The notes: a model not told the origin generated them from the letters alone. Positions 1 to 8,453 are shown, counted from the first letter of the stretch. The stretch is DNA of 64,000 nt from RUG626 sp051866775 (GCA_051866775.1 JBJDXR010000031.1:1-64000), one strand, 5' to 3'. Translations and numbers: made by a program.

Positions 1-65
1 CAGTTGGTTAGAGCAACCGGCTCATAACCGGTCGGTCCGGGGTTCGAGTCCCTGAAGGCCCACCA
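1..65 (+). tRNA. tRNA-Met (CAT), 5' end cut by window
   Basis: The sequence holds the D-arm, an anticodon arm with a 5-bp stem (ACCGG/CCGGT) and loop CTCATAA (anticodon CAT), a T-arm with GGTTCGAGTC, and a 3' CCA at 63-65. The stem lacks the three consecutive G-C pairs of initiator tRNA, so this looks like an elongator Met tRNA. A tRNA-Ile with a lysidine-modified CAT anticodon is the alternative. The acceptor 5' strand lies outside the window. Confidence 0.9.
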
Positions 66-80
66 TAATTTTTTACTTAT

Positions 81-156
81 AGGGGTATAGCTCAGCTGGT
101 AGAGCGGCGGTCTCCAAAACCGTAGGCCGAGGGTTCGATCCCTTCTGCCCCTGCCA
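81..156 (+). tRNA. tRNA-Trp (CCA)
   Basis: This is a complete cloverleaf. The acceptor AGGGGTA pairs with TGCCCCT, the anticodon stem GCGGT/ACCGT closes loop CTCCAAA (anticodon CCA), the T-loop is GGTTCGATC, the discriminator is G, and the CCA is encoded at 154-156. It lies 15 nt after tRNA-Met and is probably cotranscribed with it. Confidence 0.96.
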
Positions 157-190
157 AACAGTCCGCGCAATAGCGCGGGCTGTTTTTAAT
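156..190 (+). terminator. Intrinsic terminator of the tRNA pair
   Basis: A stem of about 13 bp (AAACAGTCCGCGC pairing with GCGCGGGCTGTTT, loop AATA) is followed by a T-run, directly after the tRNA-Trp CCA. Confidence 0.88.
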
Positions 191-400
191 TTTTCTCAGA
201 AATTTTTCCACAGCCATGTTAAAGGTCTGTGGATTTTTATTGGCTATGAAGTGGTCCCCGGGGATGAAAACAAGCTCGCTGATTGGAAGGCTCCTGGCAA
301 TCAGCCGGGTGTGGGATTCCATTATCATATCCCCGTTGCCGTGCAGCAGAATAAGGGGCTTGCCCACGCCGTTCTTAATGTGGTGAAAAGAAATGTCCAA
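185..400 (-). pseudogene. Internally deleted alpha/beta hydrolase remnant
   Basis: Read on the minus strand from a possible TTG at 400, about 70 codons match the two ends of an alpha/beta hydrolase. The N-terminal strand and oxyanion turn (GKPLILLHGNGD) join directly to a C-terminal block (SHTRLIA, then GDHFIA with the catalytic His, then FLRKI). The middle of about 150 residues, including the nucleophile elbow and acid, is missing. The join falls between two similar GxxDMI-like segments, as expected for a deletion between short repeats. The frame has no stop before it runs into the tRNA-Trp terminator, so it is not a functional gene. The family call is from motif memory. Confidence 0.6.
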
Positions 401-537
401 CCGATTGCCGCCTTTCTGGCGGATTATCACGGACTGTCCGATAGGTCCGTCACAGGCATAATAATACAAACAAGCCCTTGTCACCAGGCAAAAACCTGCA
501 GGCAACCGCAGGTTGCGGAATTGAAAAGCCCGGTTGG

Positions 538-566
538 TTTACAAAAAAACCGCCTTCTGATAAGAT
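538..566 (+). promoter_or_regulatory. Putative sigma-A promoter for the HTH membrane protein
   Basis: TTTACA (538-543), a 17-nt spacer and TAAGAT (561-566) lie 18 nt before the start codon. A small inverted repeat (AACCTGC/GCAGGTT, about 493-514) sits just upstream and could be an operator. Confidence 0.5.
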
Positions 567-584
567 TATACCAGAGGTGAGGCT

Positions 585-1943
585 ATGGAATTGAATGAAA
601 AAATATTTGCTGAGCGCCGGAAAGCAGGTCTCTCCCAAGAGGAACTTGCAGGAAAGCTGGGCGTCTCACGACAGGCCGTGGGCAAGTGGGAAAACGGTAC
701 GGCAACGCCTGATATAAGCAATCTGATCGCGCTGTCGGAGGTGTTTAATGTGTCGGTAGGGGAGCTTCTGGGGACAGAGACGGCCGGGGTGCCAGGGGCC
801 GCGCCGTCCGCAGGCGTCACTCATGAGGAGCTAAAGCGGCTCTTTATGGAGCAGGAGTCCGCCGCCTTCCGCCGCAGGCAGGAGCACGAGGAGAAGTCCC
901 GGCGGGACATGGACGAGTTTTGGGATGAGAACGGAAAGCAGCGGAAGCTGCAGCTTTTCCTTTTCGGAGCCCTGGCGTTGGCGGTACTGGTGCTGGGAAT
1001 TCTGGGAGCCCGGAGGATCAGCCGGCTGGAGGATGAGCTGCGCAGCCTGCGGAGTGATACCATCGGCAATATGAACGACCTCATTTTAAATATGAATGAT
1101 ATGCAGAGCAGCATCACCGGCCTTCTTGAGGCGCAGGCGAGCCTGTTTTCTGATTTCAGCTTTGACGTGACGGACTACGACGCCGTGACGGGCGATGTGA
1201 TGGTATCGCTTAGTGTCACGCCGAAGAGCATAACGGACACCCTGCAGGTGGAGCTGCAGCTTGAGGAGGCGTCCAGCGGGACAGTTCTGCGCGGGGAGGC
1301 CAAGCGCAGCGGGGCGGGGTTTACGGCGGAGCTGGCGGCCCCGAAGGGGGAGTATACGGTCACTGCCGTCCTCGCCGATAATGGCACCCAGCAGAGCGAG
1401 AAGCTTGGCCGCTGCTCAGCCTCGCCCATCGGGCTGGAGGCCAGGTACAACCTGGATTGGCTTTCGGGGGAGGATTACGTGTGCGGCCCCAATGAGGACC
1501 GCCCCGGATTTGATTACCGCCCCTGCGGTATTATCATCATCACCTGCGAGGGAGGCAGTATGCCCGCGCGGAAGATAAGCACCCTGACTCTGGAGCTTTA
1601 TAAAAACGGGGAGCTGGCGGACACCGTGACGCTGGACTCAGCCTCAGAGAGCGGCTGGATGCAGGAGTATACTTCGCCGGAGTGGGCCACACCCATAGGA
1701 ACTGGGACCAAACAGATGACCTATACGGCTCCGGAAAACGGTTATTTGTTTGTGGGGGAATTTGACTTCGGGACGCAGGACGTGGTTTCGGGCGACAGCT
1801 TCAGACTGTCCTTGACCATGGAGGATGCTCTTGGACTTCAGTATGCCGAACGGGACATGGAGATGCAGGAGTTTCGCCAGAGCAGCGTGGCGGGCCACAT
1901 GTCCGCCGGCCATATCAATCTGGATTACGAGCAGTACGAATAA
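585..1943 (+). CDS. Membrane-anchored XRE-type HTH regulator with extracellular C-terminal domain
   Basis: The product is 452 aa. Residues 5-62 form a Cro/C1-type helix-turn-helix (SQEELAGKLGVSRQAVGKWE), so the N-terminus should bind DNA in the cytoplasm. A charged linker follows. Residues 123-141 form one hydrophobic membrane span (LFLFGALALAVLVLGILGA) and 143-187 are coiled-coil-like. The remaining ~260 residues are beta-rich and would lie outside the cell; I do not recognise that domain. The layout suggests a one-component transmembrane transcription factor that senses something at the cell surface. The start follows an AGAGGTGAGG ribosome site. It stands alone, with its own promoter and terminator. 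Targets and ligand are unknown. Confidence 0.85.
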   Translation: MELNEKIFAERRKAGLSQEELAGKLGVSRQAVGKWENGTATPDISNLIALSEVFNVSVGELLGTETAGVPGAAPSAGVTHEELKRLFMEQESAAFRRRQEHEEKSRRDMDEFWDENGKQRKLQLFLFGALALAVLVLGILGARRISRLEDELRSLRSDTIGNMNDLILNMNDMQSSITGLLEAQASLFSDFSFDVTDYDAVTGDVMVSLSVTPKSITDTLQVELQLEEASSGTVLRGEAKRSGAGFTAELAAPKGEYTVTAVLADNGTQQSEKLGRCSASPIGLEARYNLDWLSGEDYVCGPNEDRPGFDYRPCGIIIITCEGGSMPARKISTLTLELYKNGELADTVTLDSASESGWMQEYTSPEWATPIGTGTKQMTYTAPENGYLFVGEFDFGTQDVVSGDSFRLSLTMEDALGLQYAERDMEMQEFRQSSVAGHMSAGHINLDYEQYE

Positions 1944-1947
1944 AAAT

Positions 1948-1998
1948 GCATATAACCCCTCTCCCTATATGTGCGGGGAGAGAGGTTATATGTGTTTT
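1948..1998 (+). terminator. Intrinsic terminator
   Basis: A long stem pairs CATATAACC..CTCTCCC with GGGAGAGAGGTTATATG just after the HTH gene, followed by TGTTTT. The stem has one mismatch and the T-run is short. Confidence 0.65.
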
Positions 1999-2083
1999 AC
2001 AGATTGAAAACGATCAGCCCGCTGTCTTTAAGCGGTCATATTTAGTTACCGGCCCACCGTCATGCGGACGATTTTTCATATAT

Positions 2084-2121
2084 AAAAAGACAGGCGGACA
2101 AAACTGTCCGCTTGTCTTTTT
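2084..2121. terminator. Bidirectional terminator between the HTH gene and rubrerythrin
   Basis: AAAAGACA-GCGGACA pairs with TGTCCGC-TGTCTTTT around loop AAAC. A-tract and T-tract flank both sides. It serves rubrerythrin on the minus strand and backs up the terminator of the plus-strand gene. Confidence 0.85.
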
Positions 2122-2146
2122 GAGCATTATAAGAGTACCGTCACTA

Positions 2147-2695
2147 TTAATAATTTCTGGCCTCAATCTGGAAATAGGATTGGGGATGCAGGCAGACCGG
2201 GCATACCTGCGGGGCCTTTTTGCCGATGACGATATGTCCGCAGTTTGCGCACTGCCAGATAACGTCCTCATCCCTGGAGAACACAAGGCCGCCCTCAATG
2301 TTGGCGATGAGCTTGCGGTAACGCTCCTCATGGTGCTTCTCAATAGCGCCCACCATGCGGAACTTGGCTGCGATCTCGCTAAAGCCCTCCTCGTCGGCCT
2401 CCTTGGCGAAGCGGTCGTACATATCCGTCCACTCGTAATTTTCGCCGGCTGCTGCGTCGTTAAGGTTGTCAAGCGTGCCGGGAACCTCGCCCTGATGCAG
2501 ATACTTGAACCACAGCTTTGCGTGCTCCTTCTCGTTAAGCGCGGTCTCGGTAAAAAGGTCGCCTATCTGTACATACCCGTCCTTCTTCGCCTTGGATGCA
2601 TAGTAAAGGTACTTGGTGTGGGCCTCGCTCTCTCCTGAATAAGCAGTTCTGAGATTGTGTTCCGTCTTTGTTCCTTTGAGCTTTTCGTAATCCAT
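2147..2695 (-). CDS. rbr: Rubrerythrin
   Basis: The product is 182 aa, starting MDYEKLKGTKTEHNL behind a GAGGAGG site. It is a non-haem iron peroxidase that reduces H2O2 in anaerobes. The N-terminal four-helix ferritin-like domain carries the Glu/His diiron ligands (GESEAH, NEKEHAK, EKHHEERY). The C-terminal rubredoxin domain has the CANC and CPVC iron-binding knuckles. Length and domain order are typical. It lies 43 nt downstream of endonuclease IV on the same strand, so both may be part of an oxidative-damage unit. A longer upstream in-frame start exists but has no ribosome site. Confidence 0.96.
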   Translation of the reverse strand: MDYEKLKGTKTEHNLRTAYSGESEAHTKYLYYASKAKKDGYVQIGDLFTETALNEKEHAKLWFKYLHQGEVPGTLDNLNDAAAGENYEWTDMYDRFAKEADEEGFSEIAAKFRMVGAIEKHHEERYRKLIANIEGGLVFSRDEDVIWQCANCGHIVIGKKAPQVCPVCLHPQSYFQIEARNY

Positions 2696-2738
2696 TAAAA
2701 AAACCTCCTCAAACTGAAATTTATAGCTTTCATTGCGC

Positions 2739-3572
2739 TTAAGCCCCATAAAGGCCGCGCAGCAGTTCTATCTCCTTTTTATAGCCGTCCAGGTCGTTGG
2801 GCGTCTCAAGATAAAATGGCAGCTCCCGCAACGCCGGATGGTTTATGATGCGCTTAAAGGCATCCAATCCCAGACTGCCGCCGCCGATGACCTCATGCCT
2901 GTCCTTATGGCTCATAAAAGGATTTTTACTGTCATTAATATGCACAGCTTTAAGCCTTTTTAAGCCTATTACCCTGTCAAATTCTGTTAGCACGCCGTCA
3001 AGATCGTTCACCACGTCATATCCGCCGTCGTATACATGGCAGGTGTCCAGACACACGCCCAGCTTATCGTCAAGCTCCGTTCTGTCTATTATCTCCCGAA
3101 GCTCCTCAAATTTTGATCCGATCTCCGATCCCTTTCCGGCCATGGTCTCCAAAAGCACAGTGGTCTGCTGCTCAGGATAGAGAGTCATATTAAGCGTCTC
3201 GGAAATAAGCTCTATGCCTCTCTCAATGCCCTGACCCACATGGCTACCAGGGTGGAAATTATACATATTTCCGGGGACATAGTCCATGCGCCGCAGGTCA
3301 TCAGCCATAGTATTGCGGGCAAACTCGAGGACCTCCGGCTTTGCCGAACAGGGATTTATGGTATATGGTGCATGTGCCAAAAGGTGGGAAATGCCGCGCT
3401 CGGCGGATATCTCAAGAAAATTTTTTACATCCTCCTCGTCTATCGCTTTAGCGGCACCGCCGCGGGGGTTACGCGTGAAAAACTGAAAGACGTTGGAGCC
3501 GGTATATGAAGCATCCTCCGCCATGGCACAGAAGCCCTTTGATGCGGAGAGATGGCAACCTATCTTCAGCAT
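2739..3572 (-). CDS. nfo: Endonuclease IV (AP endonuclease)
   Basis: The product is 277 aa. It cleaves DNA 5' to abasic sites in base excision repair. All nine metal ligands of this TIM-barrel trinuclear-zinc family can be placed: H67, H107, E142, D176, H179, H211, D224, H226 and E256. The start follows AAGGAGTG. It is upstream of rubrerythrin in the same direction, which fits a role in oxidative-stress repair. Confidence 0.96.
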   Translation of the reverse strand: MLKIGCHLSASKGFCAMAEDASYTGSNVFQFFTRNPRGGAAKAIDEEDVKNFLEISAERGISHLLAHAPYTINPCSAKPEVLEFARNTMADDLRRMDYVPGNMYNFHPGSHVGQGIERGIELISETLNMTLYPEQQTTVLLETMAGKGSEIGSKFEELREIIDRTELDDKLGVCLDTCHVYDGGYDVVNDLDGVLTEFDRVIGLKRLKAVHINDSKNPFMSHKDRHEVIGGGSLGLDAFKRIINHPALRELPFYLETPNDLDGYKKEIELLRGLYGA

Positions 3573-3734
3573 TGTTGCACTCCTTATGAATTAAAAATGG
3601 TTATCATAAAGTATATTACGAATGGATTTATTATAGCATATATTTTTCCTATGTGGTATAATTTTAGCATCAGTTTAATGAAACTGCAAATAATTCTCCC
3701 GGGATAAAGCTTGCGGGGGTTTGGAGGACATGTT

Positions 3735-4577
3735 ATGAGGGATATTAGCTGCTGCGATATAACAGACGCCATCGAACAGCTGTGCATCCGCGCGGCAACG
3801 GTGCTCACACCGGATATGGCGGCGGTCATTGACAGCGCCTACGAAAGCGAGCCGAGCCAGGCGGGAAAATCCGCCCTGATGGATATAGTTGAAAATTACC
3901 GGTGTGCAGCGCGGGACGGCCTGCCCATATGTCAGGATACCGGCATGGCCGTGGTGTTTGCCGATATAGGGCAGGATGTGCACATAACCGGCGGAGATTT
4001 TCAGGATGCCGTAAATGAGGGTGTCAGGCGGGGGTATGTTAACGGATATCTCAGAAAATCCGTGGTGGCCGACCCGTTTAGGCGCGTTAATACTGAGGAT
4101 AATACCCCTGCGGTCCTGCATGTGCGCATAGTTCCCGGGGACAAGCTGTCTCTGACTGTCGCGCCCAAGGGCTTCGGCAGCGAAAACAGAAGCGCCATGA
4201 AGATGTTCCTTCCCTCTGCCTCCGTCACTGATTATGAGGATTTCATAGTTGACGTCGTGCGCCGCGCCGGAGCCGATCCCTGTCCGCCGATAGTCGTGGG
4301 CGTGGGCATCGGTGGAACAGTGGAAAAGGCCGCGGAGCTTGCAAAGCGTGGGCTTATCCGCTCGGTAGATGAGCCGAATCCCGACCCCTTCTACGAGCAG
4401 ATGGAGCAGAGGACACTTAAAAAGATCAATAAGCTGGGTATCGGCCCCCAGGGCTTCGGAGGCAGAAACACCGCACTGGCGGTTAATATAAGTGCCTTCG
4501 CCGCCCACATTGCCGGGACCTCCTGCGTTGTTAATATCGGCTGCCACGCCACGCGCCACGCCTCCTGTGAGCTTTGA
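3735..4577 (+). CDS. Class I fumarate hydratase/tartrate dehydratase, alpha subunit
   Basis: The product is 280 aa, starting MRDISCCDIT. ATG 3735 is preferred over an upstream TTG because GGAGG lies 7 nt before it. It is the catalytic alpha half of the oxygen-sensitive [4Fe-4S] fumarase, which interconverts fumarate and malate. Candidate cluster cysteines are C66 in LPICQDTG, one in the GADPCPP region, and one in NIGCHATRH near the C-terminus. The length is normal for an alpha subunit. The beta subunit, usually directly downstream, is absent: the next gene is hpf. L-tartrate dehydratase alpha is the main alternative. Confidence 0.88.
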   Translation: MRDISCCDITDAIEQLCIRAATVLTPDMAAVIDSAYESEPSQAGKSALMDIVENYRCAARDGLPICQDTGMAVVFADIGQDVHITGGDFQDAVNEGVRRGYVNGYLRKSVVADPFRRVNTEDNTPAVLHVRIVPGDKLSLTVAPKGFGSENRSAMKMFLPSASVTDYEDFIVDVVRRAGADPCPPIVVGVGIGGTVEKAAELAKRGLIRSVDEPNPDPFYEQMEQRTLKKINKLGIGPQGFGGRNTALAVNISAFAAHIAGTSCVVNIGCHATRHASCEL

Positions 4578-4711
4578 TGCGCACAGTTCGGCTCTTTATT
4601 ACAAAATTATTTTTAAAAAAGCTGTGAATTTTGTTCATTTTATCCAGGTTGTGTGTTATAATTCAGTTACGGCAGAGAGATCCTGCCGCATACTGAAAGG
4701 AGCTGAACGCA

Positions 4712-5254
4712 ATGAGGTTTACTTTTACTGAGAAAAGGATCCAGGTCTCAGAGGACATCCGCAGCTACGCTGAGAAGAAGATCGCCAAGCTTGACCGCTT
4801 CTTCAAGTCGGAGGCTGAAGCTTTCGTCACCTTCTCCACCGAGCGCGGACGCTACATCGCAGAGGTCACCATCCGCAGCAACGGGATGTTCTATCGCGTG
4901 AGTGAGAGCACCGGAGATATGTATGCCTCAATTGATTCCGCTGTCGCCTCAATCGAGCGGCAGATCAGAAAGAACAAGACCCGTCTTGAAAAAAAGCTGC
5001 GTGAGGGCGCGTTTGAGCGGGAGATCAAGGCCCCCGTCGTCCCGGAGGTTGAGGAGGAAGAGGCGGAGCAGGCCTTTGAGATAGTCCGTACAAAGCGATT
5101 TTCCATAAAGCCCATGACCACGGAGGAGGCCATCCTCCAGATGAACCTGCTTGATCATGAGTTTTTCGTCTTTAAAAATCAGGAGGATAACGACGCTTTC
5201 GCTGTGGTATACAAGCGCAAGAGCGGCGGATATGGTCTTATTGAGGGAGACTGA
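4712..5254 (+). CDS. hpf: Long-form ribosome hibernation promoting factor
   Basis: The product is 180 aa. The N-terminal S30AE/YfiA domain (about 1-100, beta-alpha-beta-beta-beta-alpha, ending in a basic helix KNKTRLEKKLREG) binds the decoding region of the 30S subunit. An acidic linker (VEEEEAE) joins it to the C-terminal dimerisation domain (about 125-180, VRTKRFSIKPMTTEEA). This long form makes 100S ribosome dimers in stationary phase. The ribosome site AAAGGAG is 9 nt before the ATG. A TATAAT at about 4658-4663 may be the -10 box. Confidence 0.96.
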   Translation: MRFTFTEKRIQVSEDIRSYAEKKIAKLDRFFKSEAEAFVTFSTERGRYIAEVTIRSNGMFYRVSESTGDMYASIDSAVASIERQIRKNKTRLEKKLREGAFEREIKAPVVPEVEEEEAEQAFEIVRTKRFSIKPMTTEEAILQMNLLDHEFFVFKNQEDNDAFAVVYKRKSGGYGLIEGD

Positions 5255-5599
5255 ATAAAATATAAGAATCCGGGGAGCTTCGACCGGCGTTCATAAGATA
5301 GTATAACATATGGACAGAGAAGACTCGCCGGATACCCGCCGAGATCGAGGAAGCCGTTTGGAACCGAATAGAATATAAGCAGGAAAACCTCTCACAGCGG
5401 CAACTGGCGAAATGTTCAGTTGCCGCTGTTTTTTTTAAAGGAATTAGGGCGATAAACCTCAGTCTGCCGGAGCGTTGAGCCAGCGTCAAAATCCCATTAG
5501 GAGCTAAAGGGAGCTTGTGCGGTTATCTTCTGCGGACTTGCCGGCGGCTAACAGCATCAAAGAAGGCGAGGCTTTTCAGTAGAGGAGACACGGATTGCT
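5255..5599 (+). other. Intergenic stretch with possible gene relic
   Basis: These are 345 bases with no convincing gene. One frame (about 5300-5478) gives 56 codons with a helical run (IPAEIEEAVWNRIEYKQ, then SQRQLAK) that ends at a TGA, but it has no ribosome site and I do not recognise it. It could be the tail of a decayed gene. It also contains the terminator at 5394-5437. Confidence 0.35.
5394..5437 (+). terminator. Intrinsic terminator downstream of hpf
   Basis: ACAGCGGCAACT pairs with AGTTGCCGCTGT, followed by eight T. It lies about 140 nt after the hpf stop and 160 nt before the MATE gene. Confidence 0.88.
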
Positions 5600-6958
5600 A
5601 TGTTTTTCACACGGGATAAAGGGTTTTACAAAAGCTTTTTTCATCTGTTGATCGTTGTCGCGCTTCAAAACGTGGTTGCCTATTCTGTCAATATGGCCGA
5701 CAACATCATGCTTGGCAGCTACAGTCAAACAGCGCTTTCAGGCGCGGCAGCGGTCAATCAGATCCAGTTTCTGGTCCAGCAGGCCACGATCGCGATTGGC
5801 GATGGAATGATAATGCTGAATGCGCAGTACTGGGGCAAGCGTGAGCTGTCTCCTATCCGCTCCGTGACGGGGGTCGCGCTCAAAGGCGGGCTCGTTTTCG
5901 GCGTAGGGATGCTTGCGCTGGCTGCGCTCTTTCCCACGGCTATAGTTGGGATATTCACTTCTGACCGTCAAATCATTGAGGCAGGCGTTGAATATCTTTC
6001 CATTTTAAAATACACCTATTTATTTTATATTTTGACGACCATCCTGATGGCGGCGCTTCGCAGCGTAGAGACGGTAAATATCTCTTTTGGCGTCTCTCTT
6101 ATGAGCCTGCTCGTCAATGTTTGCGTCAATTATGCTCTGATTTTCGGCCATTTCGGTTTTCCGGAAATGGGGATCAAAGGCGCGGCCGTCAGCACGCTGA
6201 TAGCCCGGATTTTGGAGTTTTGTGTTGTGCTCTTTTATGTGCTCAAGGTGGACAGAAAGCTTTGCCTGTTTTCTGAGAATCCGTTTCGGCGGAGAAAAGA
6301 CTTGGAGGCTGATTACTGGCGCGTGGCCGCGCCAGTCGTTTGCACCAATCTGTTGTGGAGCATTGCCACGCCGATCCAGACGGCGATACTTGGCCGTCTC
6401 TCCACGGACGCCATTGCGGCAAACTCCGTGTCCACCACCGTATTCCAGTATTTAAAGGTGGTAACGGTCAGCGAGGCCTCCTCCACCTCGGTCGTCATTG
6501 GGCGGGCCATAGGCTCCGGGAAGAGAACGCCGGATGCGCTCCGGCCTTATGTTCGCACGATTCAGGCAATTTCCCTGCTGCTGGGCATAGTGCTCGGCGG
6601 CGTGCTTCTGGCTGCCCGGCGGCCCCTGCTTTCCCTGTATGCCCTGACGCCCGATGCGCTGGCTCTGGCGGATCAGCTTATCGTGCTGATGGCCTTTATC
6701 TTTGTCGGCATGGCATACCAGATGCCCGCGGCCTCCGGCATCATCCGGGGAAGCGGCGACATCAAGTTCAGCATGTACACCAATCTGATCTCCACTTGGG
6801 GTATAGTAATGCCCCTATCCTTCGCCGCGGCTTTCTGGTGGAAGCTGCCTGTGTTCTGGGTGGTGCTTATCCTGAACAGTGACCAAATATTCAAATGTAT
6901 CCCTATAGCGATTCGGACAAACAGTTATAAATGGATCCATGTGCTGACCCGGGATTGA
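5600..6958 (+). CDS. MATE-family multidrug/toxin exporter
   Basis: The product is 452 aa with about 12 hydrophobic segments. Each six-helix half has the MATE pattern (N-half NMADNIMLGSYSQTALSG; C-half TPIQTAILGRLSTDAIAANS). It should export cationic compounds in exchange for Na+ or H+. The substrate cannot be read from sequence. The ribosome site GAGGAG precedes the ATG by about 12 nt, a little far. It is monocistronic, with terminators on both sides. Confidence 0.92.
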   Translation: MFFTRDKGFYKSFFHLLIVVALQNVVAYSVNMADNIMLGSYSQTALSGAAAVNQIQFLVQQATIAIGDGMIMLNAQYWGKRELSPIRSVTGVALKGGLVFGVGMLALAALFPTAIVGIFTSDRQIIEAGVEYLSILKYTYLFYILTTILMAALRSVETVNISFGVSLMSLLVNVCVNYALIFGHFGFPEMGIKGAAVSTLIARILEFCVVLFYVLKVDRKLCLFSENPFRRRKDLEADYWRVAAPVVCTNLLWSIATPIQTAILGRLSTDAIAANSVSTTVFQYLKVVTVSEASSTSVVIGRAIGSGKRTPDALRPYVRTIQAISLLLGIVLGGVLLAARRPLLSLYALTPDALALADQLIVLMAFIFVGMAYQMPAASGIIRGSGDIKFSMYTNLISTWGIVMPLSFAAAFWWKLPVFWVVLILNSDQIFKCIPIAIRTNSYKWIHVLTRD

Positions 6959-7044
6959 TGCTCAGACTCCACACCCGCAAAACTCCCAGCGTTTTGATCT
7001 AAAACACAAAAAACGGCACGGTTGAGCGCCGTGCCCTGAGTGTC

Positions 7045-7089
7045 AACAGAAAAACCTCCGTACCAAAATGATACGGAGGTTTTTCTGTT
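7045..7089. terminator. Bidirectional terminator, MATE/alcohol dehydrogenase
   Basis: AACAGAAAAACCTCCGTA pairs perfectly with TACGGAGGTTTTTCTGTT between convergent genes. A second short hairpin without a T-run (GGCACGG/CCGTGCC, about 7015-7034) lies just before it. Confidence 0.88.
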
Positions 7090-7109
7090 AACAGCCGCTT
7101 CCCGCTGCC

Positions 7110-8288
7110 TTAAAGCGCCATACGGTATATGGCAAGCATATCCTCTTCATACAGGACTTTTGCCGCGCCCTTTTTTCCGCCTGCCGCAACGGCGCACTTG
7201 TGCGCAAGCTCGGTAAGCTGCTCCTCCGTGGGGGAGACGCCCAGTTCCCGCAGATTCGTGGGCATATCAAGCTCCCGGAAGAAGGCCTCCATGGCCTCAA
7301 TGCCCCTGAGGGCGACGGCTGCCGCGTCGTCCCCGTCGGGAACTCCGGCCACATTCACTGCGAAGCGCTTAAAGCGCGGCAGGCAGTCCATATATACATA
7401 CCTTGCCCAGCTGCCCCAGATGGCCGCGAGACCTGCTCCGTGGGCCACGTCGAACATTCCACTCAGCTCATGCTCAAGGGAGTGGGAGGCGAAGTCGTTG
7501 CCGCCGTTTCCGCAGCCGGTCAGCCCATTGTGGGAAAGGCTCCCCGCCCACAAGACCTCCGCACGGGCGTCATAGTTTTTGGGGTCCAAACGGAGTATAC
7601 GGGCGTTCTTCATAACTGTGCGCAGCAGCGCCTCGGCGATGCTGTCGGTTATCTCCATCGTACCGCCTGAGGTGAAGTAGCGCTCCATGGTATGCATCAA
7701 TATATCCACACAACCGCAGGCCGTCTGGTAGTCCGGCAGCGTCATTGTAAGCTCCGGATCCATTACCGCGAAGCGCGGACGGCAAAGATCGCTGCTATAG
7801 CCGCGCTTTATGCCGCCCTCATCACGGGTTATGACAGAGGAATCGCTCATCTCGCTTCCCGTCGCGGCGATGGTCAGCACCACTCCCAGCGGCAGACATG
7901 CCCTCGCCGTGCGCTTACGGTCATACAGCTCCCAGACGTCGCCATCCTCCGCGGCGCCGTAGGCAATGGCCTTGGCAGAGTCGATGGCGCTGCCGCCGCC
8001 CAAAGCGAGTATGAAGTCCACGCCCTCTTTTCGGCACAGCTCTATGCCCTTGTAGACCAGTGAAAGCCGGGGATTCGGCACAGCACCGCCGAGCTCGGCA
8101 TATACGATGCCCTCCTTATCAAGCGCGTCCTTTGTAAGCTCCAGAAGTCCCGAGCGCTTGACGCTGCCGCCGCCGTAATGTATGAGCACCTTCTTTGCTC
8201 CTTGCTCCCGGCAGAGGACGCCTACCTGGCGCTCCGTGCCGCGCCCGAACAGTACCTGAGTGGGTGTGTAGTAGCTGAAATCAAACAT
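7110..8288 (-). CDS. Iron-containing alcohol dehydrogenase, butanol-dehydrogenase type
   Basis: The product is 392 aa of the group III (YqhD/BdhA-like) family, which reduces aldehydes to alcohols with NAD(P)H. The N-terminal Rossmann-like domain has GGGSAIDSAKAIAYG (about 97-111). Metal ligands are D195, H199, H269 and H283, with the spacing seen in YqhD. It stands alone on the minus strand. In a fermenter it would dispose of reducing equivalents; the natural substrate is not determined. The start follows AAGGGA at about 10 nt. Confidence 0.92.
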   Translation of the reverse strand: MFDFSYYTPTQVLFGRGTERQVGVLCREQGAKKVLIHYGGGSVKRSGLLELTKDALDKEGIVYAELGGAVPNPRLSLVYKGIELCRKEGVDFILALGGGSAIDSAKAIAYGAAEDGDVWELYDRKRTARACLPLGVVLTIAATGSEMSDSSVITRDEGGIKRGYSSDLCRPRFAVMDPELTMTLPDYQTACGCVDILMHTMERYFTSGGTMEITDSIAEALLRTVMKNARILRLDPKNYDARAEVLWAGSLSHNGLTGCGNGGNDFASHSLEHELSGMFDVAHGAGLAAIWGSWARYVYMDCLPRFKRFAVNVAGVPDGDDAAAVALRGIEAMEAFFRELDMPTNLRELGVSPTEEQLTELAHKCAVAAGGKKGAAKVLYEEDMLAIYRMAL

Positions 8289-8375
8289 TTTAAGCAGTCC
8301 CTTCAGTTTGAATTATACTGCTATTGTACCACGGTTTAGTGCGCAATGTCCATCACCACGGAAGCAAATCCACCC

Positions 8376-8404
8376 TTGCATACACGGCGATTGGGTGGTA
8401 CAAT
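8376..8404 (+). promoter_or_regulatory. Sigma-A promoter for pta
   Basis: TTGCAT (8376-8381), a 17-nt spacer and TACAAT (8399-8404) lie about 50 nt before the pta start. Confidence 0.65.
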
Positions 8405-8453
8405 TATACGGTAAAATTGTAATTTATGCCGTTTGGCACGGAGGTATATGCAA

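Noticed and set aside
92..505. Long minus-strand frame that runs through tRNA-Trp into the hydrolase remnant
   Set aside because: Its C-terminal codons are the complement of tRNA-Trp, a common annotation artefact. Only the hydrolase-like middle was kept, as a pseudogene.
5600..6958. MATE gene as part of a mobile resistance element
   Set aside because: No transposase, inverted repeats or target duplications were seen around it.
7012..7035. Hairpin GGCACGG/CCGTGCC as a separate terminator of the MATE gene
   Set aside because: It has no T-run; the strong terminator at 7045-7089 is sufficient.
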